The notes: a model not told the origin generated them from the sequence alone. A stretch of 64,000 nucleotides of DNA from Flavobacterium phragmitis (GCF_900112575.1 NZ_FOMH01000013.1:62001-126000); one strand, 5' to 3'. Counted from the stretch's first letter, positions 35,348 through 45,255 are shown. Made by a program: numbers and translations.

Positions 35348-36982
35348 ATGATTACAGTTAACGATATTTCGGTTCAGTTTGGTGGAACTACACTTTTTAG
35401 CGATGTTTCTTTTGCTATTAATGAAAATGATAAAATTGCCCTTATGGGTAAAAATGGTGCAGGAAAATCTACACTTTTGAAAATAATTGCAGGAGTAAAC
35501 AAGCCTTCAACTGGAAGTATCTCTGCTCCAAAAGAAGCTGTAGTAGCATACCTGCCTCAACATTTGTTGACTGAAGATGGTGCAACGGTTATGGAAGAAG
35601 CATCAAAAGCTTTCAGCGAAATTTTTAAAATGAAAGCTGAAATCGACGAAATTAATGAGCAATTAACCGTTCGTACTGATTATGAAAGTGATGAATACAT
35701 GAAATTAATCGAAAGAGTTTCAGACTTAAGCGAGAAATTTTATGCAATCGAAGAAGTGAATTATGAAGCTGAAGTTGAGAAGATTTTAGTTGGTTTAGGT
35801 TTTGAACGTGAAGATTTTACACGTCAGACTTCTGAGTTTTCTGGAGGATGGAGAATGCGTATAGAATTGGCTAAAATCCTTTTAAGAAAACCAGATTTAA
35901 TTTTGCTGGATGAGCCTACGAACCACATGGACATCGAAAGTATTCAGTGGTTAGAAGATTTCTTATTGAATCAGGCAAAAGCAGTTGTGGTAATCTCGCA
36001 CGATAGAGCGTTTGTAGATAATATTACGAATCGTACTATCGAGGTTACAATGGGAAGAATTTACGATTACAAAGCAAAATACACGCACTACTTAGAATTA
36101 AGAAAAGACCGTCGTATCCATCAGCAGAAAGCGTATGATGAACAGCAGAAAATGATTGCTGAAAATCGTGCTTTTATTGAGCGTTTTAAAGGAACTTTCT
36201 CTAAAACTGATGCGGTTCAGTCGCGTGTAAAAATGTTGGAAAAACTGGAAATCGTTCAGGTTGATGAGGTGGATACTTCTGCATTGCGTTTAAAATTTCC
36301 ACCAGCAGCGCGTTCTGGACAATATCCGGTTATTGTGAAAGAAATGTCTAAATCATATGGAGATCATGTAGTATTTAAAGATGCTAATATCGTAATCGAG
36401 CGCGGACAAAAAGTAGCATTTGTTGGGAAAAATGGTGAAGGTAAATCGACAATGATTAAAGCAATCATGAAAGAAATTGGTGTTGATTCCGGAAGCGTAG
36501 AAATTGGACATAATGCACAAATTGGATATTTTGCTCAAAATCAAGCGGCTTTGTTGGATGAAAACGCAACCATTTTTGAAACGATTGATAGTATTGCAGT
36601 TGGAGATATTAGAACTCAGATTAAAAATATTTTAGGGGCTTTTATGTTCCAGGGAGATGATATCACTAAGAAAGTAAAAGTACTTTCGGGTGGAGAAAAA
36701 ACACGTTTGGCAATGATTAAATTGTTGTTGGAACCAGTTAACTTGTTAATTCTGGATGAGCCTTCGAACCACTTGGATATGAAAACTAAAGATATTATCA
36801 AAGATGCTTTACGTGATTTTGATGGTACGTTGATCTTAGTTTCTCACGATCGTGATTTCCTTGATGGGTTGGCAACTAAAGTTTTTGAATTCGGAAACAA
36901 ACGAGTAAAAGAGCATTTCGAAGATGTTGCAGGTTTCCTTGCACATAAGAAAATGGATTCTATGAGAGAGATAGAAAAGTAA
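35348..36982 (+). CDS. ABC-F family ATPase
   Basis: A 544-residue soluble protein with two ABC ATPase domains and no membrane part. The family acts on ribosomes, as translation factors or antibiotic protection. Domain 1 has Walker A GKNGAGKST, signature EFSGGWRMRIELA and Walker B LILLDEPTNHMD. The linker (about 235-300) is the usual charged P-site tRNA interaction motif region. Domain 2 has GKNGEGKST, LSGGEKTRLAMIKL and LLILDEPSNHLD. It most resembles the YbiT/EttA-type housekeeping members rather than resistance proteins. Single gene. Confidence 0.93.
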   Translation: MITVNDISVQFGGTTLFSDVSFAINENDKIALMGKNGAGKSTLLKIIAGVNKPSTGSISAPKEAVVAYLPQHLLTEDGATVMEEASKAFSEIFKMKAEIDEINEQLTVRTDYESDEYMKLIERVSDLSEKFYAIEEVNYEAEVEKILVGLGFEREDFTRQTSEFSGGWRMRIELAKILLRKPDLILLDEPTNHMDIESIQWLEDFLLNQAKAVVVISHDRAFVDNITNRTIEVTMGRIYDYKAKYTHYLELRKDRRIHQQKAYDEQQKMIAENRAFIERFKGTFSKTDAVQSRVKMLEKLEIVQVDEVDTSALRLKFPPAARSGQYPVIVKEMSKSYGDHVVFKDANIVIERGQKVAFVGKNGEGKSTMIKAIMKEIGVDSGSVEIGHNAQIGYFAQNQAALLDENATIFETIDSIAVGDIRTQIKNILGAFMFQGDDITKKVKVLSGGEKTRLAMIKLLLEPVNLLILDEPSNHLDMKTKDIIKDALRDFDGTLILVSHDRDFLDGLATKVFEFGNKRVKEHFEDVAGFLAHKKMDSMREIEK

Positions 36983-37003
36983 TTTTTTCGACCTAAATAA
37001 TTG

Positions 37004-37037
37004 AAAAGGCACAAGTTAATTCTTGTGCCTTTTTTTG
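37004..37037 (+). terminator. Terminator of the ABC-F gene
   Basis: A stem pairing AAAAGGCACAAG with CTTGTGCCTTTT, then a T-run, 22 bases past the stop. Confidence 0.9.
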
Positions 37038-37214
37038 TTTGGATTTTTTGATAACAGAATTTTAATGCAATTTTTTTTACAGCTCACACTTTTTTTTGTT
37101 ATTTTAGTAATCCCATTTCGTGTTGACGGTAGGTAATTAGCTTTTAAGAATAAAAGGCAGAATGCTGATTTTGAATTCATTATATAAAAATAACATTTTA
37201 TCTATTTGAAGTCT

Positions 37215-38366
37215 ATGAGTAAAATTCTACTAATTCCGATTATTTTTTTCTTTCTTCTTACTCCAATATTTCTATATGCTCAAGGCGATGTTAATGCAGG
37301 AGAAAAAAAAGAAGAAAGCGAAGTAAAATACCCGCAATATCAGCTCAAAGGTCTTTTACAGGCAAGATATCTGGAAAGTTTTGGCGATAATGTCGATGTT
37401 TTAGGAGTTCATCATTCTGCAGGAGATGTTACGCAGCAATCTTTTGATATTAAAAGAATGCGTGTTGGTTTAAATACCAAATTGAGCGAAGCTACAGAAG
37501 TTGTAATCTTAGTCAACTTAGCCGATTTCAAATCGGATACCAAAGGTAAAGTTCTCGAAAATGCCTATGGGAAATATACTTTTAGTAAATACATTGCTTT
37601 AACTGGAGGGCAATTTCGTCCAGCATTCGGTATAGAAGAGCTTGTTCCGGTTGATATCATTAAATCTTTCGATTTTTCAAATCAATATTACGAATTTGGA
37701 AAAAACGGATGGACCAGTTTCCAAATTGGTGCTTCTGCAACTGGAGCTTTTGATATTGGTAAAATCCCTGTCAATTATGCGGTTTCTGTTTTAAATGGAA
37801 ACGGAAAAAATGTTGAAATGGATAAGGATAATGGAAAGCAATATTCTACAAGATGGGTTTTTGAATTATCCAAAGAGCATAAAATAAATCTTGGTTTAAA
37901 CGGTGGTTTCGGAAAAGTATTTAAAGAAGATGTTTTTGCCGTGGGAGCAGATATTACCAGTGATTTTAAACTGACTGATCGAATGAGTTTCGATCTTCAA
38001 ATTGAATACAAACAGGGAACAAATCATAATCTTTATTTTTCTCTTCCAGCAGAAAATAGAGTGGGAGATGTTTCCAATTATCAAATGCGAGGTATTTATT
38101 TTCTGCCTAATTTAAGGTATGTGGTCAATTATAAAAAATTAACTGCATTCGAATTATCATGCCGTTACGAAACTTTTGACCCAAGTTATAAAGTAAATTC
38201 CAATGTAAGACAGACTTATACGCCCATGATCAGTTTGGAATTTGGGAAAGCTTACACAGGTCGAATCGAGATGGGATTTGAAATTGACCGATTTGACAGA
38301 AATGTACCCGATACGTCAACCTATAACGACGAATTATTTTTAATCCAATTACAGCTCCGACTTTAA
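37215..38366 (+). CDS. Phosphate-selective porin O/P-like outer membrane porin
   Basis: A 383-residue barrel protein of the OprP/OprO family, which forms anion-selective channels. The signal peptide (MSKILLIPIIFFFLLTPIF, then LYAQ) is followed by LKGLLQARYLESFGDN and FDIKRMRVGLNTKLSEATEV. Later strands include YGKYTFSKYIALTGGQFRPAFGIE-type alternation, and the end is LFLIQLQLRL. A TTG-started extension of three codons (37206) is less likely than the ATG. It lies 21 bases before a DASS symporter gene, which suggests an outer and inner membrane pair for organic or inorganic anions. Confidence 0.85.
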   Translation: MSKILLIPIIFFFLLTPIFLYAQGDVNAGEKKEESEVKYPQYQLKGLLQARYLESFGDNVDVLGVHHSAGDVTQQSFDIKRMRVGLNTKLSEATEVVILVNLADFKSDTKGKVLENAYGKYTFSKYIALTGGQFRPAFGIEELVPVDIIKSFDFSNQYYEFGKNGWTSFQIGASATGAFDIGKIPVNYAVSVLNGNGKNVEMDKDNGKQYSTRWVFELSKEHKINLGLNGGFGKVFKEDVFAVGADITSDFKLTDRMSFDLQIEYKQGTNHNLYFSLPAENRVGDVSNYQMRGIYFLPNLRYVVNYKKLTAFELSCRYETFDPSYKVNSNVRQTYTPMISLEFGKAYTGRIEMGFEIDRFDRNVPDTSTYNDELFLIQLQLRL

Positions 38367-38387
38367 TTTAATATAAAATCCTTTATT

Positions 38388-39818
38388 ATGAAAGAAGTAC
38401 AGATTCCTCAAACCTTGATTACGCTTGCTGTTGGAATTGCAATTTGGCTTATTCCTGCTCCAAATGGTGTTGTTATTGAAGCTTGGCACCTGTTTGCTAT
38501 TTTTGTGGCAACCATTTTAGGAATTATTCTAAAAGCGGCTCCGATGGGGACGATGTGTATGATTGCAATTGCATTAACGGCTTTTACCCAAGTTTTGGCG
38601 CCGGGAGATCCAGGCAAATCCATTACATTGGCATTAAAAGGTTTTGGGGATAAAGTAATCTGGCTTATCGGAATTTCGTTCTTTATTGCGAGAGGTTTTA
38701 TAAAAACAGGTTTAGGAAACAGAATTGCTTTTTTATTTATTAGAATATTTGGAAAAAGTTCTTTAGGATTAGCTTATGGTTTAGGTCTGGCTGATTTGGT
38801 TTTGGCACCAGCTGTTCCAAGTAATACGGCAAGAGGAGGAGGGATTATTTATCCGATTATGAAATCTATGTCTATGAGTTTTGGTTCTATGCCGGATCAG
38901 CCTGAAACACATAGAAAATTAGGTTCATATCTTACTTTGAATAGTTATAATATGAATTTGATTGCATCTTCAATGTTTTTGACAGGAACAGCAAGTAATC
39001 CGATGTGTCAAAAGTTTGCTTTGAATTTAGGGATAAAAATTACGTGGATGTCGTGGGCTGTTGCGGCGATTGTTCCGGGATTGTGCGCTTTTTTTGTAAT
39101 TCCGTTTGTATTATATAAAATTTACCCGCCAGAACTAAAAAAGACAGGTGATGCACCGCAGATTGCCAGAGAAAAATTAAAAGAAATGGGAGCCATAACC
39201 AGAAACGAATGGATGATGCTTTTAACATTCTTTATTCTTTTATTTCTTTGGATGACTGGCGATCTATTCTCAATAGACGCGACAACAACCGCTTTTATCG
39301 GATTGGTGATTCTGCTTTTAACTTCCGTTTTAACTTGGGATGATGTCAAAGCCGAAAAAGGTGCCTGGGATACAATAGTTTGGTTTTCTGTTTTAGTAAT
39401 GATGGCAAGTTCGCTTAATGAATTGGGCTTTATTGCTTGGTTTAGTGATTTGGTAAAAGCACAAATTGGCGGATTAAGCTGGCAGATGGCTTTTCCGATC
39501 ATTGTTTTGGTTTATTTCTTTAGCCATTATCTTTTTGCCAGTGCAACGGCGCACGTGGCGGCAATGTATGCGGCGTTGCTTGGGGTTGGAGTTTCGCTTG
39601 GAATTCCGGGTTTGTTGCTGGCTTTTATGCTTGGTTTTATAGGTTCATTGTACGGAACTTTAACGCATTATGGTCACGGTCCGGCACCCGTATTCTTTGG
39701 GAGCGGCTACGTAGATTTAAAGAGCTGGTGGATTAAAGGATTAGTAACTGGTTTGGTAATGCTCTTTATTTATATGGTAATTGGAGGGTTGTGGCTCCGT
39801 TTAATTGGTGATTTTTAA
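38388..39818 (+). CDS. DASS family sodium-coupled anion symporter
   Basis: A 476-residue inner-membrane transporter with 11-12 helices. DASS/CitT members carry dicarboxylates, tricarboxylates or sulfate. Both anion-binding signatures are visible: PSNTARGGGIIYPI in the first half and SATAHVAAMYAALLG in the second, followed by GHGPAPVFFGSGYV. The exact anion cannot be told. It follows the OprP-like porin by 21 bases and its end overlaps the convergent acetyltransferase gene by 4 bases. Confidence 0.9.
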   Translation: MKEVQIPQTLITLAVGIAIWLIPAPNGVVIEAWHLFAIFVATILGIILKAAPMGTMCMIAIALTAFTQVLAPGDPGKSITLALKGFGDKVIWLIGISFFIARGFIKTGLGNRIAFLFIRIFGKSSLGLAYGLGLADLVLAPAVPSNTARGGGIIYPIMKSMSMSFGSMPDQPETHRKLGSYLTLNSYNMNLIASSMFLTGTASNPMCQKFALNLGIKITWMSWAVAAIVPGLCAFFVIPFVLYKIYPPELKKTGDAPQIAREKLKEMGAITRNEWMMLLTFFILLFLWMTGDLFSIDATTTAFIGLVILLLTSVLTWDDVKAEKGAWDTIVWFSVLVMMASSLNELGFIAWFSDLVKAQIGGLSWQMAFPIIVLVYFFSHYLFASATAHVAAMYAALLGVGVSLGIPGLLLAFMLGFIGSLYGTLTHYGHGPAPVFFGSGYVDLKSWWIKGLVTGLVMLFIYMVIGGLWLRLIGDF

Positions 39819-40117
39819 ATCCTGATTCCTGGAGGAAGTAATTCCTTGTATCTTGGGTTTTTTTTGAAGAATGAAACAATCTTTGGGTGAATTGGAACTA
39901 CTCTGTAGTTTTTCTCAGAACTTAACTCTAGAACATTTTTAAGCAAAGCATTAATTGCTTCTTCGTTTTCATAAGAGTCAGGTGTGTTGATTTTGGTTAA
40001 GAAGATTTTTTTTTCTTGAAACGAATATTCAACTGCCAGCATTCCTTCGGGTACGACAGTTTCAAATTGGCGTGCAAAAGTGTTGTCTTTGATTTCCATA
40101 GTTACAAAAGTTTCCAT
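39815..40117 (-). CDS. Small GNAT-like N-acetyltransferase (Acetyltransf_CG type)
   Basis: A 100-residue minimal acetyltransferase of the YjdJ/GTNAT type. It has LAVEYSFQEKKIFLTKINTP, then NEEAINALLKNVLELSSEKN (the acetyl-CoA binding helix region) and VPIHPKIVSFFKKNPRYKEL at the end, matching the family's closing HPEY-like motif. The substrate is unknown. Convergent with the symporter, sharing 4 bases. The 292-base gap upstream (40118-40409) is AT-rich and I see nothing definite in it. Confidence 0.75.
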   Translation of the reverse strand: METFVTMEIKDNTFARQFETVVPEGMLAVEYSFQEKKIFLTKINTPDSYENEEAINALLKNVLELSSEKNYRVVPIHPKIVSFFKKNPRYKELLPPGIRI

Positions 40118-40409
40118 AGTAATTTCATTTTAGGTTATGTGTAAATAGTGAATTTGGGATCCAAAATAGTCTTGAAAGAAAATTCTTTATAAGATTTTAA
40201 AGTCAAAAATATTTCAAATACAAAGGTAATCATTTGATTTTCAATATCGAATTATTTTTTAAAGATGTAAACCATAAGATGGTGTTTCAAACTTTACTTT
40301 TTTTAGATTTCAGGAGTGAATTAGGCTTAAAATTTGATTGTCATGCTATTAAAAAAAGTAACTTTATTCTTTAGAATAAATATCTTAATGGTAATTTCAT
40401 TTTAATGTT

Positions 40410-41069
40410 ATGAGTAAAATTCCAGTTTATTTTATGCCAGGTCTGGCGGCAAGTTCATCTATTTTTGAAAGAATTAAATTGGATGAAAATATTTTTGAAA
40501 TGTGTCTTCTCGAATGGGAACTTCCAAATCCTAAAGAATCCTTGTCGGATTATGCACTTCGAATCAGTAAGAATATCAAGCATGAAAATCCTGTTTTAAT
40601 CGGAGTTTCTTTTGGAGGAATTTTGGTTCAGGAGATCGCCAAACATATAAAAGTCCGAAAGGTAATTATTATATCAAGTGTTAGAAGCAATCTTGAATTT
40701 CCTAGAAGAATGAAAATAGGAAAGAAAACAAAGGCATACAAATTAATTCCGATGCAGTTGATTTTAAATATAGAGAAACTGGCAAAATTTTCATTTGGCG
40801 AAAAAGTCAATAAGAGAATTAAGTTGTATGAGAAATTTCTAGCTGTTCGTGATTTGGGTTATCTGCAATGGGCGGTAGAAACTGTAATATTATGGGATCG
40901 GGATAAAATTGATGAAAATGTCATTCATATTCATGGAGATCAGGATGAGGTTTTCCCAATTAAGTATATTGATAAATGCATTTTAGTAAAAGGAGGAACT
41001 CATATTATGATTTTGAATAAATATAAATGGTTGAATGAAAATCTGCCTTCTATTATATTGGAAGATTAA
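40410..41069 (+). CDS. Alpha/beta hydrolase
   Basis: A 219-residue cytosolic hydrolase. The early block VYFMPGLAASSSIFERI forms the oxyanion region, the nucleophile elbow is GVSFGG (Ser in GxSxG), and a late Asp and His are in HGDQDEVFPI and KGGTHIMILNK. The full triad is present. No signal peptide. The substrate is unknown. It is a single gene followed by a long hairpin repeat. Confidence 0.8.
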   Translation: MSKIPVYFMPGLAASSSIFERIKLDENIFEMCLLEWELPNPKESLSDYALRISKNIKHENPVLIGVSFGGILVQEIAKHIKVRKVIIISSVRSNLEFPRRMKIGKKTKAYKLIPMQLILNIEKLAKFSFGEKVNKRIKLYEKFLAVRDLGYLQWAVETVILWDRDKIDENVIHIHGDQDEVFPIKYIDKCILVKGGTHIMILNKYKWLNENLPSIILED

Positions 41070-41114
41070 ATTCCAATTTTAAAATTCCAAATCCCAATTT
41101 TTTGAGCGTGTAGT

Positions 41115-41216
41115 TTGTCATCCTGAGGAACGAAGGATCACACTGGTAACTCGATAAAGATTGGCGAAATACTGTGCGGAATTTCTAGTGTGATCCTTCG
41201 TTCCTCAGGATGACAA
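41115..41216. repeat. Long hairpin repeat with 30-base perfect stem
   Basis: Arms 41115-41144 and 41187-41216 are perfectly complementary over 30 bases. They enclose a 42-base loop that resembles the loop of the hairpin at 54121-54228 despite unrelated stem sequences. It lies between two convergent genes. No protein is encoded. See the separate finding. Confidence 0.9.
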
Positions 41217-41277
41217 GACTATTCGAAAATCTGCAGACAGAAAAAATCTAAAATTTAAGCTCTGCAATCTAAAATAA

Positions 41278-41310
41278 AAAATCCCAAACTCACATTGGAA
41301 TTTGGGATTT
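41278..41310 (-). terminator. Terminator of the TPR protein gene
   Basis: AAATCCCAAA pairs with TTTGGGATTT around a 12-base loop, 29 bases past the stop on the minus strand. Confidence 0.75.
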
Positions 41311-41338
41311 ATAATATTTTGAAATTAATTCTAAGAAT

Positions 41339-41854
41339 TTAGATTTTCTTCATTTGTTCTTTCATCATGGATATTTGCTCTTTTAGCATTCCTTGTTTGT
41401 CTAACTTTTTAGCTTCGTTTAATAAGTTAGTCGCTTCAAGCTTTCTTCTGCGTGACATGGCAACTCCGGCAAGGTTTAATTTAGCAACTGCTAAATCCAT
41501 ATCCATTGATAGTCCAAGTTCGATAGCTTTTTTGAAATGTTTCTCTGCCTGGTTGATATTAGTCTGAGATAACATGATACCTTGTAAATAATTCAAGTAT
41601 CCTTGTTGTTTTCTTACTAATGCCCCTTCTGGATTTTTGATATATGATAACCATTTATTAGCGCCTTCAAAGTCTTGTTTTCTTAATTTAAGGAAAGCTA
41701 AAAGGATAAATTCGTTTTTAAAGTAAAGAAAAATTGGAATCGCAGTCAATAAAATAAGGAATATACCATTCCCAATATTACTCTCTGTAAATTGCCAAAT
41801 GCCTGCCACTACAAGAAGTCCGGCCAAAATAAGTTTAATATTTTTGTGAAACAT
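41339..41854 (-). CDS. Membrane-anchored TPR protein
   Basis: A 171-residue protein with two N-terminal transmembrane helices (about 7-20 and 27-47: LILAGLLVVAGIWQF, GIFLILLTAIPIFLYF). A cytosolic region of tetratricopeptide repeats follows (about 60-160: GYLNYLQGIMLSQTNINQAE, AVAKLNLAGVAMSRRRKLEA). TPR regions bind proteins; the partner is unknown. It is transcribed divergently from rpmH. Confidence 0.78.
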   Translation of the reverse strand: MFHKNIKLILAGLLVVAGIWQFTESNIGNGIFLILLTAIPIFLYFKNEFILLAFLKLRKQDFEGANKWLSYIKNPEGALVRKQQGYLNYLQGIMLSQTNINQAEKHFKKAIELGLSMDMDLAVAKLNLAGVAMSRRRKLEATNLLNEAKKLDKQGMLKEQISMMKEQMKKI

Positions 41855-41918
41855 AATTAATGTAAATTTGTGATTGCAAAGATAGTAAAAGGAATTAAAA
41901 ATATTTTTATAAAAGTAC

Positions 41919-41948
41919 TTGCCAGAAAAAAAAGTCTTTGTATATTTG
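41919..41948 (+). promoter_or_regulatory. Promoter of rpmH
   Basis: TTG (41919-41921), a 19-base spacer and TATATTTG (41941-41948) give a full match. The leader is about 70 bases. Confidence 0.85.
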
Positions 41949-42022
41949 CACTCGGTTTTTGAATAACGATATCAAAAACAAATTAATAAGTTAATAGATA
42001 CCATTTTTAAAGATACAAAGCA

Positions 42023-42184
42023 ATGAGCAAAAGAACATTTCAACCATCGAAAAGAAAAAGAAGAAATAAGCACGGATTTATGGACAGAATGGCTTCTGCG
42101 AATGGAAGAAAAGTTCTAGCGCGTAGAAGAGCAAAAGGAAGACATAAATTAACTGTTTCTAGCGAGCCTAGACACAAAAAATAA
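42023..42184 (+). CDS. rpmH: 50S ribosomal protein L34
   Basis: A 53-residue, very basic ribosomal protein: [18 protein letters not shown] at the start, then [20 protein letters not shown] and [13 protein letters not shown] at the end. The first 45 residues match the universal L34 pattern. It is short enough to be missed by ORF searches with a 60-residue limit. Own promoter and terminator. No dnaA or rnpA is next to it, unlike in many bacteria. Confidence 0.97.
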
Positions 42185-42203
42185 TGTTTGTATAAACATA
42201 CAT

Positions 42204-42236
42204 AAGGCGATTACTTTTTTAGTATCGCCTTTTTTT
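42204..42236 (+). terminator. Terminator of rpmH
   Basis: AAGGCGAT pairs with ATCGCCTT (with further ACT/AGT pairing) and a T-run follows, 20 bases past the stop. Confidence 0.88.
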
Positions 42237-42332
42237 ATACCTTGTCGGTAAAAATTTTCGCAACATTCTAGTTTAGAATAGACTACGAATGTTTTTCTAA
42301 AGTACTTTATATAACTACACAATACAAAAAAA

Positions 42333-45188
42333 ATGCCTAAAGACACATCAATTAAATCCGTTTTAATAATAGGTTCGGGACCTATTGTTATTGGTCAAGC
42401 TTGCGAATTCGATTATGCAGGATCTCAATCTGCACGTTCGATTCGTGAAGAAGGAATTGAGGTTATCCTGATAAACTCAAATCCAGCGACAATTATGACC
42501 GACCCATCTATGGCCGATCATATTTATTTGAAACCTTTAACTACAAAATCGATTATTGAAATTCTTAAGGAACATCCACAAATTGATGCTGTTTTGCCAA
42601 CAATGGGAGGGCAAACTGCTTTGAACTTGTGTTTGGAAGCTGAAGAAAAAGGAATCTGGCAGGATTTCGGAGTAAGATTAATCGGTGTTGATGTAAACGC
42701 AATTAATATTACTGAGGACAGAGAGCAGTTTAAACAGCTTTTAGAAAAAATTAAGGTACCAACAGCACCTGCAAAAACGGCTACTTCTTACTTAGAAGGA
42801 AAAGAAATTGCTCAGGAGTTTGGTTTCCCACTTGTTATTCGTCCTTCGTTTACACTTGGAGGGACTGGAGCAGCTGTGGTTTACAAAAAAGAAGACTTTG
42901 ATGAGCTTTTAACTCGCGGACTTGAAGCTTCTCCAATTCACGAAGTTTTGATCGACAAAGCTTTAATGGGATGGAAAGAATACGAGTTGGAGCTTTTAAG
43001 AGATAAAAATGATAACGTTGTAATTATCTGTTCGATCGAAAACATGGATCCAATGGGAATCCATACAGGAGATTCTATCACTGTTGCACCAGCGATGACA
43101 TTATCGGATACCACTTTCCAAAAATTACGTGACTACGCGATCTTGATGATGAGAAGTATCGGAAATTTTGCTGGAGGATGTAACGTACAATTCGCAGTTT
43201 CACCAGACGAAAAAGAAGATATCGTGGCAATCGAAATCAACCCTCGTGTGTCTCGTTCTTCTGCTTTGGCATCAAAAGCAACTGGATATCCAATTGCAAA
43301 AATTGCTTCTAAACTAGCTTTAGGATACAACTTAGATGAATTACAAAACCAAATTACAAAATCTACTTCGGCTCTTTTTGAACCAACTTTAGATTATGTA
43401 ATCGTAAAAATACCACGTTGGAACTTCGATAAATTTGAAGGTTCAGATAGAACTTTAGGTCTTCAGATGAAATCTGTAGGTGAGGTTATGGGAATCGGAC
43501 GTTCTTTCCAAGAAGCGCTTCACAAAGCAACTCAATCTTTAGAGATCAAGAGAAATGGTTTAGGTGCTGACGGAAAAGGATACAAAAATTACGAACAAAT
43601 TATTGAGAAACTAACTTATGCAAGCTGGGATCGTGTTTTCGTAATTTACGATGCAATCGCAATGGGAATTCCATTGAGTACTATTCACGAAATTACAAGA
43701 ATCGATATGTGGTTCTTGAAACAATACGAAGAGCTTTATACTTTAGAGAAAGAAATTTCAAACTATAAAGTTTCTGATCTTCCAAAAGAATTATTGCTGG
43801 AGGCGAAACAAAAAGGTTTTGCAGACAGACAAATCGCCCACATGATGAGCTGTCTGGAAAGTGAAGTGCACACTTTGCGTATGAAGATGAACATCAACCG
43901 CGTTTTCAAACTGGTTGATACTTGTGCGGCTGAGTTTAAAGCAAAAACACCTTATTACTACTCAACATTTGAAGCTGAAATTGAAAAAGCAAACGGAGAA
44001 CGTTTTGTGGACAATGAAAGTATCGTAACAGACAGAAAAAAAGTAATCGTTTTAGGTTCCGGACCAAACAGAATTGGACAAGGTATCGAGTTTGATTACT
44101 CTTGTGTACACGGAGTTTTAGCAGCAAAAGAATGTGGTTATGAAACGATTATGATTAACTGTAATCCTGAAACGGTTTCTACAGACTTTGATACTGCTGA
44201 TAAATTATACTTCGAGCCAGTATTCTGGGAGCACATTTATGACATTATCCAACACGAAAAACCAGAAGGTGTAATCGTTCAGTTAGGAGGTCAGACAGCT
44301 CTTAAATTAGCGGATAAATTATCTAAATACGGTGTAAAAATCATCGGAACTAGTTTTGATGCACTTGATTTAGCTGAAGACAGAGGACGTTTCTCAGACT
44401 TATTGACTGAATTACATATTCCTTTCCCAAGATTCGGAATCGCTGAAACGGCTGATGAAGCTTCAAAATTAGCAGATACTTTAGATTTCCCACTTTTAAT
44501 TCGTCCTTCTTATGTATTAGGAGGTCAGGGAATGAAAATTGTAATCAACAAAAAAGAGCTTGAAGAGCACGTTATTGATTTGTTGAAAGCAATTCCAGGA
44601 AACAAATTATTACTAGATCACTACTTAGCGGGAGCAATCGAAGCTGAAGCTGATGCAATCTGTGATGCAGATGGAAATGTTTATATCATCGGAATTATGG
44701 AACACATCGAACCTTGTGGAGTTCACTCTGGAGATAGTAATGCGACATTGCCTCCTTTCAACTTAGGGGAGTTTGTAATGCAGCAAATTAAAGATCATAC
44801 GCATAAAATTGCTAGAGCTTTAAAAACGGTTGGATTAATCAACATTCAGTTTGCGATTAAAGATGATACGGTTTACATCATCGAGGCAAACCCAAGAGCT
44901 TCAAGAACGGTTCCGTTTATTGCAAAAGCTTACGGAGAACCTTATGTAAACTACGCTACAAAGGTAATGTTGGGTCATAATAAAGTAACTGACTTTGATT
45001 TCAACCCGCAATTAAACGGATATGCAATTAAACAACCTGTTTTCTCTTTCAGCAAGTTCCCGAACGTAAACAAAGCATTAGGGCCAGAAATGAAATCTAC
45101 AGGAGAAAGCATCTTGTTTATTGATGACTTAAAAGACGATCAATTCTACGAATTGTACTCTAGAAGAAAAATGTATTTGAGTAAATAA
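42333..45188 (+). CDS. carB: Carbamoyl-phosphate synthase large subunit, lacking the C-terminal allosteric domain
   Basis: Makes carbamoyl phosphate from bicarbonate, ammonia (from CarA) and two ATP, for pyrimidine and arginine synthesis. Two ATP-grasp halves are complete: GSGPIVIGQACEFDYAG and SFTLGGTGAA in the first, GSGPNRIGQGIEFDYSC and SYVLGGQGM in the second. The protein ends at residue 951, just after ALGPEMKSTGE, where the E. coli enzyme continues about 120 residues into the MGS-like domain that binds UMP and ornithine. The ending is clean (GESILFIDDLKDDQFYELYS, then the stop), and a terminator follows. carA is not next to it. Confidence 0.96.
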   Translation: MPKDTSIKSVLIIGSGPIVIGQACEFDYAGSQSARSIREEGIEVILINSNPATIMTDPSMADHIYLKPLTTKSIIEILKEHPQIDAVLPTMGGQTALNLCLEAEEKGIWQDFGVRLIGVDVNAINITEDREQFKQLLEKIKVPTAPAKTATSYLEGKEIAQEFGFPLVIRPSFTLGGTGAAVVYKKEDFDELLTRGLEASPIHEVLIDKALMGWKEYELELLRDKNDNVVIICSIENMDPMGIHTGDSITVAPAMTLSDTTFQKLRDYAILMMRSIGNFAGGCNVQFAVSPDEKEDIVAIEINPRVSRSSALASKATGYPIAKIASKLALGYNLDELQNQITKSTSALFEPTLDYVIVKIPRWNFDKFEGSDRTLGLQMKSVGEVMGIGRSFQEALHKATQSLEIKRNGLGADGKGYKNYEQIIEKLTYASWDRVFVIYDAIAMGIPLSTIHEITRIDMWFLKQYEELYTLEKEISNYKVSDLPKELLLEAKQKGFADRQIAHMMSCLESEVHTLRMKMNINRVFKLVDTCAAEFKAKTPYYYSTFEAEIEKANGERFVDNESIVTDRKKVIVLGSGPNRIGQGIEFDYSCVHGVLAAKECGYETIMINCNPETVSTDFDTADKLYFEPVFWEHIYDIIQHEKPEGVIVQLGGQTALKLADKLSKYGVKIIGTSFDALDLAEDRGRFSDLLTELHIPFPRFGIAETADEASKLADTLDFPLLIRPSYVLGGQGMKIVINKKELEEHVIDLLKAIPGNKLLLDHYLAGAIEAEADAICDADGNVYIIGIMEHIEPCGVHSGDSNATLPPFNLGEFVMQQIKDHTHKIARALKTVGLINIQFAIKDDTVYIIEANPRASRTVPFIAKAYGEPYVNYATKVMLGHNKVTDFDFNPQLNGYAIKQPVFSFSKFPNVNKALGPEMKSTGESILFIDDLKDDQFYELYSRRKMYLSK

Positions 45189-45208
45189 ACTCAAATTCTA
45201 GTATAAAA

Positions 45209-45240
45209 AAAAGCTCCAATGAAAATTGGAGCTTTTCTTT
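45209..45240. terminator. Bidirectional terminator between carB and the YiaA/B gene
   Basis: A perfect 12-base stem (AAAAGCTCCAAT with its complement, loop GAAA) and A/T runs on both sides. Confidence 0.9.
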
Positions 45241-45255
45241 TTATAAGTTTTAAAT

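Noticed and set aside
42149-42346. A 65-residue minus-strand frame across the rpmH end
   Set aside because: It is antisense to rpmH and its terminator and shows no coding features.
42333-45188. carB truncated by frameshift
   Set aside because: The frame ends cleanly with a terminator directly after it, and no remnant of the missing domain is present downstream.
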